A stretch of DNA of 52,541 nucleotides from Halopseudomonas aestusnigri (GTDB lineage: Bacteria > Pseudomonadota > Gammaproteobacteria > Pseudomonadales > Pseudomonadaceae). Location: contig NZ_NBYK01000008.1 of NCBI RefSeq assembly GCF_002197985.1, forward strand, positions 21,187 through 73,727, in the 5' to 3' direction. Positions 1 to 8,834 of the stretch are shown here, piece by piece. Position 1 is the first letter of the stretch; the number at the start of each line of letters is the position of its first letter. A model generated the notes under the pieces. The model did no database searches. It saw only the letters and a program-made list of their open reading frames with translations, and had not been told where the DNA came from. The translations under genes and the position numbers were made by a program.

Positions 1-129
1 TAAAAGGCGAAAAGCCATCCGTCAGACGACACCGCAGCCGGCAATGCCATGCAAAACTGAACGCACCCGAGATGCACGTCCTGACGGGCGCTCCCACGCA
101 GAGCATGAGAGCGATCAACGATTCAGCAG
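1..129. other. Window edge with no recognisable gene
   Basis: This lies downstream of the minus-strand deacetylase-like gene. The only reading frame, beginning at 72 on the plus strand, is antisense to that gene's end and resembles no family. I see no T-tract hairpin or RNA gene. Confidence 0.5.
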
Positions 130-1080
130 CTACCGCCCCAACAACACCTGCACACTCACCAACTGCACACCCTCTCCCTCCAGCTGCGGCAAACGACGTT
201 CCAGGTAAGCCAGGGTTTCCGGGTAAGGATGGCCGATCAGCACAGCTGCGCCGTCCTTGCGCGCCTTCGCGACAGCCAGAGCGAACTCGTGATTGATCTC
301 CGCCTCGGTCCGCTGGTTATCGAGGAACACGTCGCGTGACACGCTCGGCACCTGTGCAGCCTTGGCGGCAAAAACAGCCTGAGTCTGAGCGGTGGTGCGA
401 CTGTCGACAAAGAACAGCTGCCGCTCGGCGAGCACCTGCATCAGCCAGTCCATGCGCTGACGATCCGAAGTCAGACGACTGCCCATGTGGTTGTTGACAC
501 CCTGAATCGGACTGAAGGCATTCAGGGCGAGTTGCAAACGGGAGCGAAACTCGGCTTCCGGCATGGCCGTGGTCAACCCGCCGGGGCCAATCGACAGGCC
601 GGCCATGTTTTCCATCGGCAGATGCAGCATCACCGGCTTTCCGGCTGCCGCAGCTTCGGCGGCCAGCAGCTGTGAGTGGGGAAGAAACGGCAGGATGGCC
701 AGTGCAACCGGCCCGGGCAATGCCACCAACTGGCGGCCAACCGGCAGGCTCTGACCCACGTCATCAATGATGATCGCCAACTGCGGCATCAAGGGCGGTG
801 CGATGGGCAACACCGGCGGAACCGGTTCGGGCTCGACAACCACCGAGGGCACCTCGTCCGCTGAGGCCGGCGGCGCATCACCCGGGACGACGGGACCAAC
901 AGCAGCGTCCGCCTCGACCACGGGCAGGTCAGACGACTCGGTTGATGGTGCCGTTGCTGTCACCGGGACGGGCGCTGACTTTTCAGGCGATTCCTCGTCC
1001 GAGCAGGCGCCCAGCAACAGCGCAAAACCCAGCGCAAGCGCAGGCAACACGCCAACGCGCGACAGAAAGGTCCAGCTCAT
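130..1080 (-). CDS. Divergent polysaccharide deacetylase family protein (YibQ/DUF610)
   Basis: A 316-residue secreted protein. It has an N-terminal signal segment ending near LLGACSDEE, with a plausible lipobox Cys about residue 26, then a Pro/Ala/Val-rich linker to about residue 95. The catalytic-like domain follows, with an early IIIDDVG motif, PVMLHLPMEN, NNHMGSR and FFVDSRTT, the pattern of divergent polysaccharide deacetylases. The two adjacent Asp and the His residues would be metal ligands in a true deacetylase; activity of this family is unproven. It starts four bases after the CtpA-type protease stop, so it is the last gene of the gpmI-envC-ctpA operon, an order also seen in P. aeruginosa. 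The role is probably in envelope glycan maintenance (inference). Confidence 0.85.
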   Translation of the reverse strand: MSWTFLSRVGVLPALALGFALLLGACSDEESPEKSAPVPVTATAPSTESSDLPVVEADAAVGPVVPGDAPPASADEVPSVVVEPEPVPPVLPIAPPLMPQLAIIIDDVGQSLPVGRQLVALPGPVALAILPFLPHSQLLAAEAAAAGKPVMLHLPMENMAGLSIGPGGLTTAMPEAEFRSRLQLALNAFSPIQGVNNHMGSRLTSDRQRMDWLMQVLAERQLFFVDSRTTAQTQAVFAAKAAQVPSVSRDVFLDNQRTEAEINHEFALAVAKARKDGAAVLIGHPYPETLAYLERRLPQLEGEGVQLVSVQVLLGR

Positions 1081-1083
1081 TTG

Positions 1084-2376
1084 TCAGTCTGCGGAGCGCG
1101 CACGCGTGGCGATGTTCAGCCCCTTGAGCAGGCTCAGCGCCTGGGTCAGTTGATAGTCGTCGTCGAGCAGGCTGCGCTCCGGCTTGGGCTCGCTGCCCGT
1201 GGGCCGCTCGTTGCCACTGGCGTTATTGATGTGGCCAGCCAGATCGGCCTCACGGAAGCCGACCTCGCCCTCGTCGACTGTCAGATGTCCGCGCTCGACA
1301 CGGATATCCGGCACGATGCCCTGGGCCTGAATCGAGCGTCCGCTCGGCGTGTAGTAAAGCGCGGTGGTCAGCTTGAGTGCCCGGTCATTGTTCAGCGGCA
1401 ATACGGTCTGCACAGAGCCCTTGCCAAAACTGTCGGTACCCATGATCACACCGCGTCCCAGATCCTGCAGGGCACCGGCAACGATCTCGGAAGCCGAGGC
1501 CGAGCCACCGTTGATCAGCACCACCAGCGGCACGCTGCCGGAGGGATTGGCACTGGTCGCATTGAAACGCATCTCGGCGTTACTGAGGCGGCCCTTGGTG
1601 TAGACGATCAGGCCGCTGTCGACAAAGCTGTCGACCACCTCGACCGCCGCCTGCAAAACGCCGCCGGGGTTGTTGCGCAGATCGAGCACCAGCCCCTTGA
1701 GCTGACCGTTGGCATTGAGGCGATTGATCGCCGCCCGCACCTCGTCACCGGTGTTGATCTGAAACTGGGTAACGCGCAAATAGGCATAGCCCGGCTCAAG
1801 CTCCTCGGTCTTGACGCTCTTGACCTTGATGATGGCGCGCGTGAGGGTCACCTCAAACGGACGTCCTTCGCCACGCACCAGGGTCAGCCGAACCTCGGAA
1901 CCCGGCTCGCCGCGCATGCTGTCGACCGCGTCCATCAGACTCATGCCCTTTACCGGCTGATCGTCGATCTTGATAATCAGGTCCCCGGCCTCGATACCCG
2001 CCTCGGCGGCTGGAGTGTCGTCAATCGGAGATACGACCTTGAGGAAGCCGTCTTCCTGCCCCACTTCAATGCCCAACCCGCCAAACTGACCTTCGGTGGA
2101 GTCTTGCAGGCCGGTGTAATCTTCCGGGGTAAGGTAGGCAGAGTGCGGATCAAGACCCTCGAGCATGCCGCGAATGGCGTTTTCCAGCAGGGTGGCGTCA
2201 TCCACCGGCTCGACATAGGATCCGCGAATGCGTTCGAATACCTCAGCGAAGGTGCGCAGCTCGTTCAGCGGCAGCGGTGCGGCAGCGGGCTGGGAAGCCG
2301 ACTCCTGAGCCTGAACCTGTGACAGGCCAAAGGCCAGGGCAAACCCGGCCACCAACAGACGACGCGCTGCGATCAT
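1084..2376 (-). CDS. ctpA: S41 family C-terminal processing peptidase (CtpA type)
   Basis: Periplasmic serine protease of 430 residues. Signal peptide residues 1-23 (ends VQAQ), PDZ domain about 92-180 (GGLGIEV, TPAAEAGIEAGD), and the S41 core with the GSASASE motif. By alignment of motifs the nucleophile is Ser294 and the base Lys319 (FGKGSVQ), the usual spacing of 25. The frame stays open upstream to 2493, but the ATG at 2376 has a GGAG box and begins the signal peptide, so I chose it. In P. aeruginosa the orthologue in this gene order, CtpA, works with a lipoprotein partner to degrade peptidoglycan cross-link hydrolases (established for that species). Adjacent to envC, fitting cell-wall hydrolase control. 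Confidence 0.93.
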   Translation of the reverse strand: MIAARRLLVAGFALAFGLSQVQAQESASQPAAAPLPLNELRTFAEVFERIRGSYVEPVDDATLLENAIRGMLEGLDPHSAYLTPEDYTGLQDSTEGQFGGLGIEVGQEDGFLKVVSPIDDTPAAEAGIEAGDLIIKIDDQPVKGMSLMDAVDSMRGEPGSEVRLTLVRGEGRPFEVTLTRAIIKVKSVKTEELEPGYAYLRVTQFQINTGDEVRAAINRLNANGQLKGLVLDLRNNPGGVLQAAVEVVDSFVDSGLIVYTKGRLSNAEMRFNATSANPSGSVPLVVLINGGSASASEIVAGALQDLGRGVIMGTDSFGKGSVQTVLPLNNDRALKLTTALYYTPSGRSIQAQGIVPDIRVERGHLTVDEGEVGFREADLAGHINNASGNERPTGSEPKPERSLLDDDYQLTQALSLLKGLNIATRARSAD

Positions 2377-2431
2377 GTAACTCTCCAGTCCGGAATATTC
2401 AACAACCACCCGTGATCTGCAGCGGGCGCTG

Positions 2432-3616
2432 TCACCCGGACAGCATACACCAGCCCAGCGGATCCAGCGCCTGACCACGGTGACGAATGGCAAAATACAG
2501 TGACGGCTCGCTCAATCCGCCACTGCTGCCGACGGTGGCAATGGGCTCACCGGGCTGCACCCAGGCTCCCACTTCCTTCAGCAAGGTTTGGTTGTGACCA
2601 TACAGGGTCAGATAGCCACCGCCGTGATCAAGAATCAGCAGCAACCCAGAGCCACGCAGCCAATCGGCAAACACCACCCGGCCACCGTGAATGGCATTGA
2701 CCGGAGTTCCGCTCGGCGCATTGATTACCAGGCCATCCCACTTCAATCGGGAATCGGCACCGCGCTGACTGCCGAAACGCGCCGCCACCTGCCCCCTGAC
2801 CGGCAACGGCATCTTGCCACGTGCCTGGGCGAAGGGCAGGTTGCCTGCCGGTACCGGGATGCTGACTACCGCTTCCTCGAGACGCTTGATCAAGCGTGTC
2901 AGCTCGGCGCGCTCGGCTTCACGGGCGCGCAGCTGTTCGGCCTGACTGCGCTGCTGACCTTGCAGTGACGCCAGCAACTGGCTGCGCTTGCGCTGCTGAG
3001 TTTCAAGCGCGGCAGTACGTTCGGCCAGCCCTTCGCGCTGCTGCTGCAGGCTCGTCTGCTGGGTGACTATCTGTGCGCTGGCCTGCTGCAACTCGGCGAT
3101 GGTGTCGTTGAAACGGGTGATTTCCCCGACCCGCGCCTGGCCGACGTAGTCGTAGTAGCGCAGCATCCGCGCCATGCGGCCCGGGTCATCCTGATTCAGC
3201 AGCAACTTCAAATAGCTCTGCTGACCGGCCATATAGGCGGCGCGCACCTGACGGGCGATCTGCTCCTGCTGAGCCTTGAGCGAAGCCTGCAGGGTGCGGG
3301 TCTGCTCTCGCAGGTCGATCAGACGGCTCTCGCCATCGCGAATCTGCTGCTCAAGCTCGCGTCGTTCGCGCTGCAGGCGACCAATGTCCGTCTCGCTTTC
3401 CTTCAGCTCGGCCTCCATGCCGGAGACCTCCTGCCGCAGGCCCTGCAACATGTCCTTCAGCCGCTCAATATCCGCCTGGGCCTTCTCCAGCTCGGCACGG
3501 GCAGCACGCGAATCTGACGGCTGATCTGCGGCCAGTGGTGCAACCCAACCACATATCGCAGCCAGCAGCATGGCCATCAGCGGCCGACGCCAGCGTCCCT
3601 GCTGAGCACTGGGCAT
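2432..3616 (-). CDS. EnvC-type murein hydrolase activator (degenerate M23/LytM)
   Basis: 394 residues: signal peptide about 1-30, a long coiled coil about 35-240 rich in Gln, Glu and Arg, and a C-terminal LytM domain. The domain keeps the fold motifs NAPSGTPV, LDHGGGYLTLYGHN and VGSSGG. The first metal-binding His is replaced (KWDGLVI where active enzymes have a His before GID), and the last His-x-His is LYFAIR. Loss of metal ligands is typical of EnvC, which activates septal amidases rather than cutting murein itself (family knowledge). It starts six bases after the gpmI stop, so both are probably co-transcribed. Start ATG is the first in frame and leads directly into the signal peptide. Confidence 0.9.
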   Translation of the reverse strand: MPSAQQGRWRRPLMAMLLAAICGWVAPLAADQPSDSRAARAELEKAQADIERLKDMLQGLRQEVSGMEAELKESETDIGRLQRERRELEQQIRDGESRLIDLREQTRTLQASLKAQQEQIARQVRAAYMAGQQSYLKLLLNQDDPGRMARMLRYYDYVGQARVGEITRFNDTIAELQQASAQIVTQQTSLQQQREGLAERTAALETQQRKRSQLLASLQGQQRSQAEQLRAREAERAELTRLIKRLEEAVVSIPVPAGNLPFAQARGKMPLPVRGQVAARFGSQRGADSRLKWDGLVINAPSGTPVNAIHGGRVVFADWLRGSGLLLILDHGGGYLTLYGHNQTLLKEVGAWVQPGEPIATVGSSGGLSEPSLYFAIRHRGQALDPLGWCMLSG

Positions 3617-3622
3617 CGGCGC

Positions 3623-5161
3623 TTACTTCACGCTGGTGATAATGCTGCGACCCGTCATCTCGGCCGGTTGCGGCAGGCCGAGCAGGGTCAGCAGGGTTGG
3701 TGCAACGTCGGACAGGATGCCGCCGTCACGCAGCTCGACCTGACGCGGGCCGACATAGACGAAGGGCACCGGCTCGCAGGTGTGCGCCGTGTGCGCCTGC
3801 CCGGTATGCTCGTCGGACATCTGTTCGACGTTGCCGTGGTCGGCGGTGATCAGCGCCTCGCCACCGACCTTGGCCAATGCGGTGCTGATACGGTCAATGC
3901 AGCTGTCGAGACATTCGACTGCAGCAACTGCCGCGTCGAAGACACCGGTGTGGCCGACCATGTCGCCGTTGGCGTAGTTGACGATGATCACGTCGTAGCG
4001 CTGCTGCTCGATAGCCTCGACAATGCGATCGGTCACTTCCGGCGCACTCATCTGCGGCTGCAGGTCGTAGGTCGCCACCTGCGGGGACGGGATCAGGATC
4101 CGCTCTTCGCCTTCGAACGGTTCTTCACGGCCGCCGGAGAAGAAGAAGGTCACGTGGGCGTACTTTTCGGTTTCGGCGATACGCAGCTGGGTCTTGCCCT
4201 GCTTGGCCAGGTATTCACCCAGCACGTTTTCCAGTGTTGCCGGCGGGTAGGCGCAGGGCGCCGGAATGTCGGCGGCGTACTGGGTCAGCATCACGTAGCC
4301 GGCCAGCTTCAGCTCGCGCTGGCGAGCAAAGCCGCTGAAACCCGGTTCAACGAAGGCACGGCTCAGTTCGCGGGCGCGGTCGGCGCGGAAATTCATGAAA
4401 ATGACAGCGTCACCATCCTCGACTCTGACCGGCGCACCGATAGTGGTGGCCTTGACGAATTCGTCACTCTCGCCGCGCTCGTAGGCGGCAGCCAGACCAT
4501 CGGCTGCGGTCTGCGCGCCGAACTCGCCGCGACCCTCGGTGATCAGATTGTAGGCCGACTCAACCCGCTCCCAGCGGTTGTCCCGATCCATCGCGTAATA
4601 GCGGCCGATCAGGCTGACGGTGCGACCCTTGCCGAGGCGGGCATAGGTATCTTCCATCATCTGCAGCGAGGGCTCGGCACTCTTTGGCGGCGTATCCCGA
4701 CCATCGAGGAAGGCGTGCAGATAAATGTGCTCGGCACCACGGCGGGCCGCCAGCTCAACCATCGCCGCCAACTGCTCTTCATGGCTGTGCACACCACCCG
4801 GCGACAGCAGCCCCATGACGTGTATTGCGCGACCGGCAGCCACGGCCTTGTCAACCGCGCCGCAGATCACCGGATTCTCGAAAAAGTCGCCGTCCTGAAT
4901 CGACTTGGTCACGCGGGTGAAGTCCTGATAGACGACACGGCCAGCACCCAGGTTCATGTGGCCAACCTCCGAGTTGCCCATCTGACCGTCAGGCAGGCCT
5001 ACATCCATGCCGGAACCCGACACCAGGGTATGCGGCGCGCTGGCCCAGAGTTTGTCCCAGACTGGCGTCCTGGCAGCCATGATGGCGTTGGAGTCGGGGG
5101 ATTCACTGTAACCGAAGCCGTCCAGAATCATCAAAACCACAGGTTTGGGCGCTGCTGTCAT
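3623..5161 (-). CDS. gpmI: 2,3-bisphosphoglycerate-independent phosphoglycerate mutase
   Basis: Interconverts 3- and 2-phosphoglycerate in glycolysis/gluconeogenesis using two Mn ions. At 512 residues it has the family length. Asp14 (ILDGFG) and Ser64 in the GNSEVGH motif are the metal and phosphoserine positions; [28 protein letters not shown] and ITADHGN supply the remaining ligands. First gene of the minus-strand run with the EnvC, CtpA and deacetylase-like genes; the link to envelope genes is conserved in pseudomonads though the functional reason is unclear. Confidence 0.98.
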   Translation of the reverse strand: MTAAPKPVVLMILDGFGYSESPDSNAIMAARTPVWDKLWASAPHTLVSGSGMDVGLPDGQMGNSEVGHMNLGAGRVVYQDFTRVTKSIQDGDFFENPVICGAVDKAVAAGRAIHVMGLLSPGGVHSHEEQLAAMVELAARRGAEHIYLHAFLDGRDTPPKSAEPSLQMMEDTYARLGKGRTVSLIGRYYAMDRDNRWERVESAYNLITEGRGEFGAQTAADGLAAAYERGESDEFVKATTIGAPVRVEDGDAVIFMNFRADRARELSRAFVEPGFSGFARQRELKLAGYVMLTQYAADIPAPCAYPPATLENVLGEYLAKQGKTQLRIAETEKYAHVTFFFSGGREEPFEGEERILIPSPQVATYDLQPQMSAPEVTDRIVEAIEQQRYDVIIVNYANGDMVGHTGVFDAAVAAVECLDSCIDRISTALAKVGGEALITADHGNVEQMSDEHTGQAHTAHTCEPVPFVYVGPRQVELRDGGILSDVAPTLLTLLGLPQPAEMTGRSIITSVK

Positions 5162-5282
5162 GGCAAAAACTCGCGTTGGAAAGATCGGGAAAGGGTACTG
5201 CGTGCCTGTCGGCCGCCAACAAGGGTCCCAGTTTACTGGTCGGGCGGCGGCCTGTCATGCTCGGTTCCCGCCAACCTTGGTG

Positions 5283-5288
5283 TATACT
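5283..5288 (+). promoter_or_regulatory. Possible -10 element for the rhodanese-glutaredoxin-secB genes
   Basis: TATACT lies 32 bases before the rhodanese ATG in the divergent gap with gpmI. No convincing -35 is seen at 16-18 bases, so this is only a candidate. Confidence 0.3.
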
Positions 5289-5320
5289 CGCGAGCTTTCA
5301 GCGTCCCGGAAGCCAGTTCA

Positions 5321-5743
5321 ATGCAGTTTCTCCAACATCTGATCGAATTCATCGGCAATCACTATCTGCTGACCACCGCCTTTCTAATCGTGCTCGCCCT
5401 GCTGCTGTTCACCGAGGGCCGCAAGTCAGGCAAGGCCCTGACTACCAGCCAGGCCACCACCCTGATCAACCGGGAACAGGCGGTTGTGATTGACCTGCGC
5501 TCAAAGAAGGACTTCAGCGCAGGCCATATCGTCGACTCCATCAACATTCCCTACGACGCGCTCGAAAAACGCATGGGCGAACTGGACAAGCACAAGGGCA
5601 AGCCGTTGCTGCTGGTCTGTGCTGCAGGTCAGCACGCGGGCAGCTGCGCCAAGCAGCTCAAAGCTGCCGGACACGAGAACGTCGCCCGCCTGGCAGGCGG
5701 TATCTCGGGCTGGCGTGCAGACAACCTTCCGTTGGTCAAATAA
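5321..5743 (+). CDS. Membrane-anchored rhodanese-like domain protein
   Basis: 140 residues. One transmembrane helix at about 15-31 anchors a single rhodanese domain at about 42-138. The active-site loop is CAAGQHAG with Cys100, preceded by VVIDLR and GHIVDSINIP, so a persulfide-forming sulfurtransferase is likely. The frame extends far upstream antisense to gpmI, but the ATG at 5321 has GGAAG before it and begins the membrane anchor. One base separates it from glutaredoxin, and secB follows: the rhodanese-grxC-secB order is widespread in gammaproteobacteria. The sulfur acceptor is unknown. Confidence 0.93.
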   Translation: MQFLQHLIEFIGNHYLLTTAFLIVLALLLFTEGRKSGKALTTSQATTLINREQAVVIDLRSKKDFSAGHIVDSINIPYDALEKRMGELDKHKGKPLLLVCAAGQHAGSCAKQLKAAGHENVARLAGGISGWRADNLPLVK

Positions 5744-5744
5744 C

Positions 5745-6002
5745 ATGGCAGACGTCGTCATCTACAGCAGCAATTATTGCCCTTTCTGCATGCGCGCCAA
5801 GCAGCTGCTGGCCAGCAAGGGCGTGCAGTTCCGCGAGATCTGTGTCGATGGTCAGCCCGCCGTGCGCGCCGAGATGACCCGCCTGACTGGCGGGCGCACG
5901 TCGGTTCCGCAGATCTGGATCGGCAACACCCATGTCGGCGGCTGTGATGACCTGGTCGCCGCGCAGCGCTCTGGACAACTGGATGCGCTGCTGGCAGGGT
6001 AA
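5745..6002 (+). CDS. grxC: Glutaredoxin 3 (GrxC)
   Basis: 85-residue cytoplasmic dithiol glutaredoxin. Redox site CPFC at residues 12-15, the cis-proline motif TSVPQIWIG and the glutathione-binding GGCDDL are all present. It reduces disulfides with glutathione, including ribonucleotide reductase in other bacteria. The ATG follows the rhodanese stop directly (TAAC-ATG), indicating translational coupling. Confidence 0.96.
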   Translation: MADVVIYSSNYCPFCMRAKQLLASKGVQFREICVDGQPAVRAEMTRLTGGRTSVPQIWIGNTHVGGCDDLVAAQRSGQLDALLAG

Positions 6003-6052
6003 GCAGCGCTTTCAACCCGAAAAAACAACCATCACTTCAAGGATTTTTCACG

Positions 6053-6541
6053 ATGGCCGAAGAACAGAACAATCAAGCCGCCAACGGCGCACAGGCAGGT
6101 CAGCCGCAGTTCAGCCTGCAGCGCATCTACGTCAAGGACCTTTCCTTCGAGTCGCCGAAGTCGCCAGCCGTTTTCCAGAGCCAGTGGAATCCTCACGTCA
6201 ATCTGGATCTCAATACCCGCAACACCGAGCTGCAGCCGGGTATCTATGAAGTGGTTCTGACCGTCAACGCCACCGTGACCACTGGCGAGAACGAAGTCTG
6301 CTTCATCGCTGAAGTACAACAGGCCGGCATCTTTGCCATCGACGGCCTGGATGAAGCGGCCATGCGTCACACCCTCGGCGCGTTCTGCCCGAACATCCTG
6401 TTCCCCTACGCCCGTGAAACCATCGACAACCTGGTACTGCGTGGCAGCTTCCCTCCCCTGATGCTGTCCCCGGTCAACTTCGACGCCCTGTTCGCCCAAT
6501 CCGAACAGCGTCGCGCTAACGAAGCGGCGGGCACTGCCTGA
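6053..6541 (+). CDS. secB: Protein-export chaperone SecB
   Basis: 162 residues, the family length. SecB forms a tetramer in the cytoplasm, holds precursor proteins unfolded and passes them to SecA. Typical segments are [16 protein letters not shown] near the N-terminus, LNLNT-like strand HVNLDLNT, and the C-terminal ANLFPYARE-like [13 protein letters not shown] with [17 protein letters not shown]. An AAGGA box precedes the ATG by ten bases. Third gene after rhodanese and grxC and followed by a strong hairpin. Confidence 0.98.
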   Translation: MAEEQNNQAANGAQAGQPQFSLQRIYVKDLSFESPKSPAVFQSQWNPHVNLDLNTRNTELQPGIYEVVLTVNATVTTGENEVCFIAEVQQAGIFAIDGLDEAAMRHTLGAFCPNILFPYARETIDNLVLRGSFPPLMLSPVNFDALFAQSEQRRANEAAGTA

Positions 6542-6550
6542 CAGGCCGCT

Positions 6551-6578
6551 GTTTGCCGGGCCGCAGAGCCCGGCAAAC
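6551..6578 (+). terminator. Hairpin after secB
   Basis: A perfect 11-base stem (GTTTGCCGGGC with its complement) and a 6-base loop, ten bases after the secB stop. No T-run follows, so it may protect the 3' end or act with Rho rather than as a classic intrinsic terminator. Confidence 0.6.
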
Positions 6579-6673
6579 GCCTCGCATCAACACCGGTAAC
6601 CACCGGACCTTGTGCGCTCCAAGGCGCATGCTCTAAGGTAGGCGTCCGCCCCCGAACGAAGACGGAATCTCGC

Positions 6674-7183
6674 ATGACCCTGCCGGCCTCTCGCCCCCTC
6701 TATCTGCTTGCCCTGATTGTCTCCGTCCTGCTGATGGCTGCCGCTCTTTACCTTGAGCACGTCGTTGGTCTGGAGCCCTGCCCGCTGTGCATCATTCAGC
6801 GTATTGCCCTCATCGTCGTCGGTCTGATCTGCCTTGCCGCAGTGCTGCATAACCCCGGCCCGAAGAACGGCAAGCGCACCGGCGCACGAACCTACGGCGC
6901 CCTGCTGATGCTGGCCAGCCTTTTTGGGGCAGGCACTGCCGGCCGCCAGGTCTGGCTGCAGCACTTGCCACCAGATCAGGTGCCATCATGCATTCTGCCG
7001 CTGGACTACATGCTCGAAACCCTGCCCTTCTGGGATGTGCTGAGCCAAGTCTTCAGCGGCACCGCCCAGTGCGCAGAAGTGACCTGGACCTTTCTCGGCC
7101 TGAGCATCGCCGAAGGCACCCTGATCGCGTTCATCTGCTTCTCTGTCTTCGGTGTAATGCAGATCCTGCGCAAGGTCGACTGA
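6674..7183 (+). CDS. dsbB: Disulfide bond formation protein B (DsbB family)
   Basis: 169-residue inner-membrane quinone reductase that reoxidises periplasmic DsbA. Four hydrophobic helices; the first periplasmic loop holds Cys36-Pro-Leu-Cys39 (EPCPLCIIQR), the second holds Cys106 and Cys133, the expected two redox pairs. A GACGGAA box precedes the ATG. Pseudomonads often carry two DsbB paralogues (DsbB and DsbH); position next to rsd/algQ corresponds to the DsbH-like copy in P. aeruginosa, as far as I recall, so the symbol is approximate. Confidence 0.93.
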   Translation: MTLPASRPLYLLALIVSVLLMAAALYLEHVVGLEPCPLCIIQRIALIVVGLICLAAVLHNPGPKNGKRTGARTYGALLMLASLFGAGTAGRQVWLQHLPPDQVPSCILPLDYMLETLPFWDVLSQVFSGTAQCAEVTWTFLGLSIAEGTLIAFICFSVFGVMQILRKVD

Positions 7184-7209
7184 TTGCAGCACAACCGGCA
7201 TCAGAAGCC

Positions 7210-7239
7210 TTGATGCGGCGATACCGACTGGCCTATTCT
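7210..7239 (+). promoter_or_regulatory. Candidate sigma-70 promoter for rsd/algQ
   Basis: TTGATG (7210-7215) and TATTCT (7234-7239) are separated by 18 bases and lie about 70 bases before the rsd start. Match is moderate. Confidence 0.3.
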
Positions 7240-7308
7240 GATGCCAGCCCGGGATTCATTCACACCCACTAAGTCGGCCAGACCGACACTGCCGAAAAGA
7301 GGTGGAAG

Positions 7309-7782
7309 ATGCTGGAAACCTGCAGAACCTCCCAGGAGCGCTGGGGCGGTGTTCACCAGTTGATCGACCGCTGGCTAGCCGAACGCAACCAGCTGATCCT
7401 GGACTACACCCAGCTGCGCAAACGCACGCCGGTGCCCGACTCCGCCGACACGGCACTGTCGGCCTTCTGTGACGTGCTGGTCGACTACGTTTCCGCCGGT
7501 CATTTCGAAATCTACGAACAGCTGCTGCGTGAAGCACAGGACTTCGACGACCAGCGCGGCATTGAGCTGGCTCATCAGGTCTATCCGCGCATCGAAGCCA
7601 TTACCCTCGAAGCCGTTGCATTCAATGATCGCTATGGTCAGACAGCCAGCATCATCGACGAGACGCAGATGCAACAGCAGCTGGAACAACTGGGCGGCCT
7701 GCTGCATGAACGTTTCGAGCTTGAAGACTGTCTGATCGAAGTACTGCATACCGCTCACAAGGATCTGCTCGGCGCCGTCTGA
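7309..7782 (+). CDS. rsd: Rsd/AlgQ anti-sigma-70 factor
   Basis: 157 residues, helical. The N-terminal [17 protein letters not shown] and the [15 protein letters not shown] segment are typical of Rsd/AlgQ. The protein binds region 4 of RpoD in stationary phase and shifts RNA polymerase to other sigma factors; in P. aeruginosa AlgQ also affects alginate and siderophore genes. A GAGGTGG box precedes the ATG. It is followed, after 29 bases, by the AlgP-like gene, the same order as algQ-algP in P. aeruginosa. Confidence 0.95.
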   Translation: MLETCRTSQERWGGVHQLIDRWLAERNQLILDYTQLRKRTPVPDSADTALSAFCDVLVDYVSAGHFEIYEQLLREAQDFDDQRGIELAHQVYPRIEAITLEAVAFNDRYGQTASIIDETQMQQQLEQLGGLLHERFELEDCLIEVLHTAHKDLLGAV

Positions 7783-7811
7783 GCAATCCGCAGACCAAGG
7801 AACAGCTGCTC

Positions 7812-8330
7812 GTGACCAGCACAGACAAGCCGAAAACCGCCGACAGGGTTGCCTCACCTCTGCATCTGCTGAAGACCCTGACACGTACCCTCAACGAACA
7901 CCTCACCGAGGCCTGCGAGAAAGCGATCAAGGATGCGGGCAAGGCCCTGGAGAAGCTCCAGCGCCAGCAGGAAAAGCTCGAGGAAAAGCTCAAACAGAGC
8001 GAAGCAAGGCTGGCCGAGCGCACCGCCGAGGATCCGAACAAGCCGGCAAGCAAGACGCGCCGCAAGATCGCCGACCTGCGCGCAGCGCTGGAAACGCTTG
8101 AGCAATCACGCAACAACGCCGAGCGCTATATCGCTCAGCTGGAAGCCGACGTGCGTCAGACCCTGCGCCTGGCCAAGGGGCTGGACCGCATCGACGCCCA
8201 GGTGACCCAGGCCCTCGACAAGCGCGACGCGCCCAAACCAGCCGCCAAGCCGCGCAACCGCCGCGCTCCGACCAGACGCAAACCCTCGGCAGCCAAGCCT
8301 GCAGCTCAGCCCGCTACTGAAGCGAACTGA
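7812..8330 (+). CDS. algP: AlgP-like basic coiled-coil protein with shortened tail
   Basis: 172 residues beginning with GTG (AAGGA box upstream). Residues 1-30 carry the PLHLLKTL...HLTEAC signature also found at the AlgP N-terminus. Residues 35-125 are a charged coiled coil. The C-terminus (about 135-172) is rich in Lys, Arg, Pro and Ala, with KPAAKP, RRKPSAAKPAA. In P. aeruginosa AlgP has a long histone-H1-like KPAA repeat tail; here only a short remnant exists. It is probably a nucleoid-associated protein tied to alginate regulation (inference). Its last 17 bases overlap the convergent TIGR02444 gene. Confidence 0.8.
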   Translation: MTSTDKPKTADRVASPLHLLKTLTRTLNEHLTEACEKAIKDAGKALEKLQRQQEKLEEKLKQSEARLAERTAEDPNKPASKTRRKIADLRAALETLEQSRNNAERYIAQLEADVRQTLRLAKGLDRIDAQVTQALDKRDAPKPAAKPRNRRAPTRRKPSAAKPAAQPATEAN

Positions 8331-8793
8331 GCTGACGCTCCAGGCATAGCGCCAGCTGCTCCACCAGCTCGGCGCGACGCCCGTCCATCTGCCCGATGCA
8401 GCCCGCCGCAAGGCATTGCTGCAGCCCTGCCGCCGTCAACTCGCTGCGCTCAAGCCAGACAGCCAGACGCGCCAACTGACTCAGTTCCGCCTCGACCTCC
8501 GCCTGCTTGGCTATCTGATACAGCGCCTGAGACTGGGGGTCGCCGGCGAGACCGCGACGAGCCTCACGCGCCGGCAGAATAACCGCATCCCGCCAGGCTG
8601 CCTGCTGCAGATGCAGCGCCTGCCATTGTGGCGCCGGCAGGGCACACCGCTGCAGCCAGAGCCAGATAGTCAGCAACAGAAGCAGCACGTCTTCGTCGCA
8701 CTCGTCCTGCAGCGCCAGCAGCAGAGGCGCTGCACCCGGCCTGGCGTACAGCCATTGCGCCCATTGCGGCAAGCCGATGGTTGTCTTACTCAT
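8314..8793 (-). CDS. TIGR02444 family protein
   Basis: 159 residues, function unknown. The N-terminal part (LPQWAQWLYARPGAAPLLLALQDE, DVLLLLLTIWL) and WRDAVILPAREARRGL are the signature of the TIGR02444/DUF2390 family, small helical proteins that neighbour the ABC-F gene in pseudomonads. No catalytic motif is visible. It diverges from the ABC-F ATPase with only 41 bases between starts and overlaps the AlgP-like gene tail-to-tail. Confidence 0.85.
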   Translation of the reverse strand: MSKTTIGLPQWAQWLYARPGAAPLLLALQDECDEDVLLLLLTIWLWLQRCALPAPQWQALHLQQAAWRDAVILPAREARRGLAGDPQSQALYQIAKQAEVEAELSQLARLAVWLERSELTAAGLQQCLAAGCIGQMDGRRAELVEQLALCLERQLSSLQ

Positions 8794-8817
8794 TGTGCTT
8801 CTCCCGCCTTGCGGCGC

Positions 8818-8826
8818 TGATATACT
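8818..8826 (+). promoter_or_regulatory. Extended -10 promoter of the ABC-F gene
   Basis: TGATATACT fits the extended -10 form (TG-n-TATAAT). It ends eight bases before the ABC-F ATG and no Shine-Dalgarno box lies between, so transcription would begin at or next to the start codon. Confidence 0.5.
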
Positions 8827-8834
8827 CCCGCCCC

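Noticed and set aside
3668-5319. Long plus-strand frame upstream of the rhodanese gene
   Set aside because: It is antisense to gpmI, shows no family resemblance, and only its last 140 codons (from 5321) are a real protein.
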